A DNA stretch of 64,000 nucleotides from UBA6168 sp041741095. Its GTDB lineage: Bacteria; Bacteroidota; Bacteroidia; Chitinophagales; Saprospiraceae. The notes below the pieces were generated by a model. That model saw only the letters and a list, made by a program, of their open reading frames with translations, ran no database searches and was not told the origin of the DNA. The DNA is taken from positions 1 to 64,000 of the forward strand of contig JBGSKQ010000135.1 in NCBI GenBank assembly GCA_041741095.1. Direction: 5' to 3'. Numbering within the stretch: position 1 is the stretch's first letter; each line of letters begins with the position of its first letter. This document shows, piece by piece, positions 63,528-64,000 of the stretch. The translations under genes and the position numbers were made by a program.

Positions 63528-64000
63528 TCAATTTTTCTTCTTGGGTTTTAAATCCAATTGTAGGGAAATGATGTGTGAATAGCGGTTTTGCGAATCGCCC
63601 ACGTCGGTGAAGGCATAGTCAATGCGCAGGCTGTAAAGCTGTAGCCCGATGCCGATGGCCGGGCGGGAGATGTAGGATTTTGAGCCGTCAAAGTCTTTTT
63701 CCTGTTGGAACTGACCGATGCCGCCCCGCAGAAACAGGAATTTATTGTAGTCCACTTCCACCCCAAAAGTCGGATCAATGCTGATTGGATCGCCGGAAAT
63801 GAGGGTGTTGCGTTTGCCATCGGTCGTGGCGAGGAAGTTGAACTCTGGCGATACGCCAAATTTTTTGAACTGCATTTGATAAGCCACGCCCAACAACACC
63901 TGTGGTTTTGTCACCTCCAGGGAGTTGATGTCCGGCAATTCCTGGGCAGCGGCCAAAAGCTGCGTTTTTTCCTCCTCTGTAAAAGTTACGTGCCAGGCGT
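63528..64000 (-). CDS. Partial PorV/PorQ family beta-barrel protein
   Basis: The frame is open to the window edge, so the N-terminus is missing; 156 C-terminal codons are visible. They show alternating beta strands (VLLGVAYQMQFKKFGVSPEF, GVEVDYNKFLFLRGGIGQF) and end LDYAF-like (LRIDYAFTDVGD) and HIISLQLDLKPKKK, a pattern of PorV/PorQ family T9SS-linked outer-membrane proteins. PorV carries cargo to the sortase PorU; PorQ acts with PorZ. Which one this is cannot be told from the fragment. Confidence 0.75.
   Translation of the reverse strand, partial: AWHVTFTEEEKTQLLAAAQELPDINSLEVTKPQVLLGVAYQMQFKKFGVSPEFNFLATTDGKRNTLISGDPISIDPTFGVEVDYNKFLFLRGGIGQFQQEKDFDGSKSYISRPAIGIGLQLYSLRIDYAFTDVGDSQNRYSHIISLQLDLKPKKKN

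Overview
The window reads as a chromosome segment of a Bacteroidota bacterium, most likely class Saprospiria (Saprospiraceae, Lewinella or Haliscomenobacter-like). Evidence: several very large secreted proteins with cohesin, DUF11, SprB-like and HYR-like repeats; type IX secretion (T9SS) C-terminal sorting domains of both type A and type B; two PorP/SprF proteins and a partial PorV/PorQ-like protein; a TamL-type BamA-family protein; a bacterial GGGP synthase; and Bacteroidetes-style promoters (TTTG / TAnnTTTG). I saw no tRNA, rRNA, CRISPR array or insertion sequence.

Layout. 1-13.6 kb: three giant surface proteins on the minus strand, the first cut by the window edge inside a 228-bp tandem repeat. 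14.3-16.6 kb: a Tat-exported Gfo/Idh/MocA oxidoreductase and a membrane-anchored LAS-type peptidase candidate. 16.6-25.7 kb: a minus-strand polysaccharide operon (Wzc/Wzz-like protein, flippase, methyltransferase, glycosyltransferase, 2OG-Fe(II) oxygenase, a 41-aa membrane peptide, O-antigen polymerase/ligase). 26.3-29.9 kb: PorP/SprF, bactofilin overlapping an AtpZ-like gene, an AtpI-like membrane protein, a biotinyl carrier protein and a DUF423 protein. 29.9-39.4 kb: an EAD-like/trypsin fusion protease, sugar kinase, POT peptide transporter, DUF4230 protein, GGGP synthase, two glycosyltransferases carrying inserted repeats, and a second oxidoreductase. 39.4-52.4 kb: a duplicated structured-RNA candidate, PorP/SprF, three cohesin/dockerin-bearing T9SS cargo proteins and a LuxR-type response regulator. 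52.6-64 kb: mostly housekeeping and envelope genes (Ntn-hydrolase asparaginase, LpxL-like acyltransferase, dioxygenase-like protein, BioD/DRTGG ATPase, TamL, TrmH-family methyltransferase, unknown helical protein, EI24 protein, CBS protein, PorV/PorQ-like protein).

How it fits together. The dominant theme is building the cell surface: T9SS cargo with dedicated PorP/SprF partners, an exopolysaccharide pathway, and outer-membrane assembly. The most unusual signals are: (i) a 92-bp perfect palindromic element plus several 7-bp repeat arrays inserted in frame inside two neighbouring glycosyltransferase genes; (ii) a 144-bp duplicated element whose base changes keep pairing only in the minus-strand RNA; (iii) cohesin and dockerin modules encoded side by side on T9SS cargo; and (iv) an effector-associated-domain-like protease.
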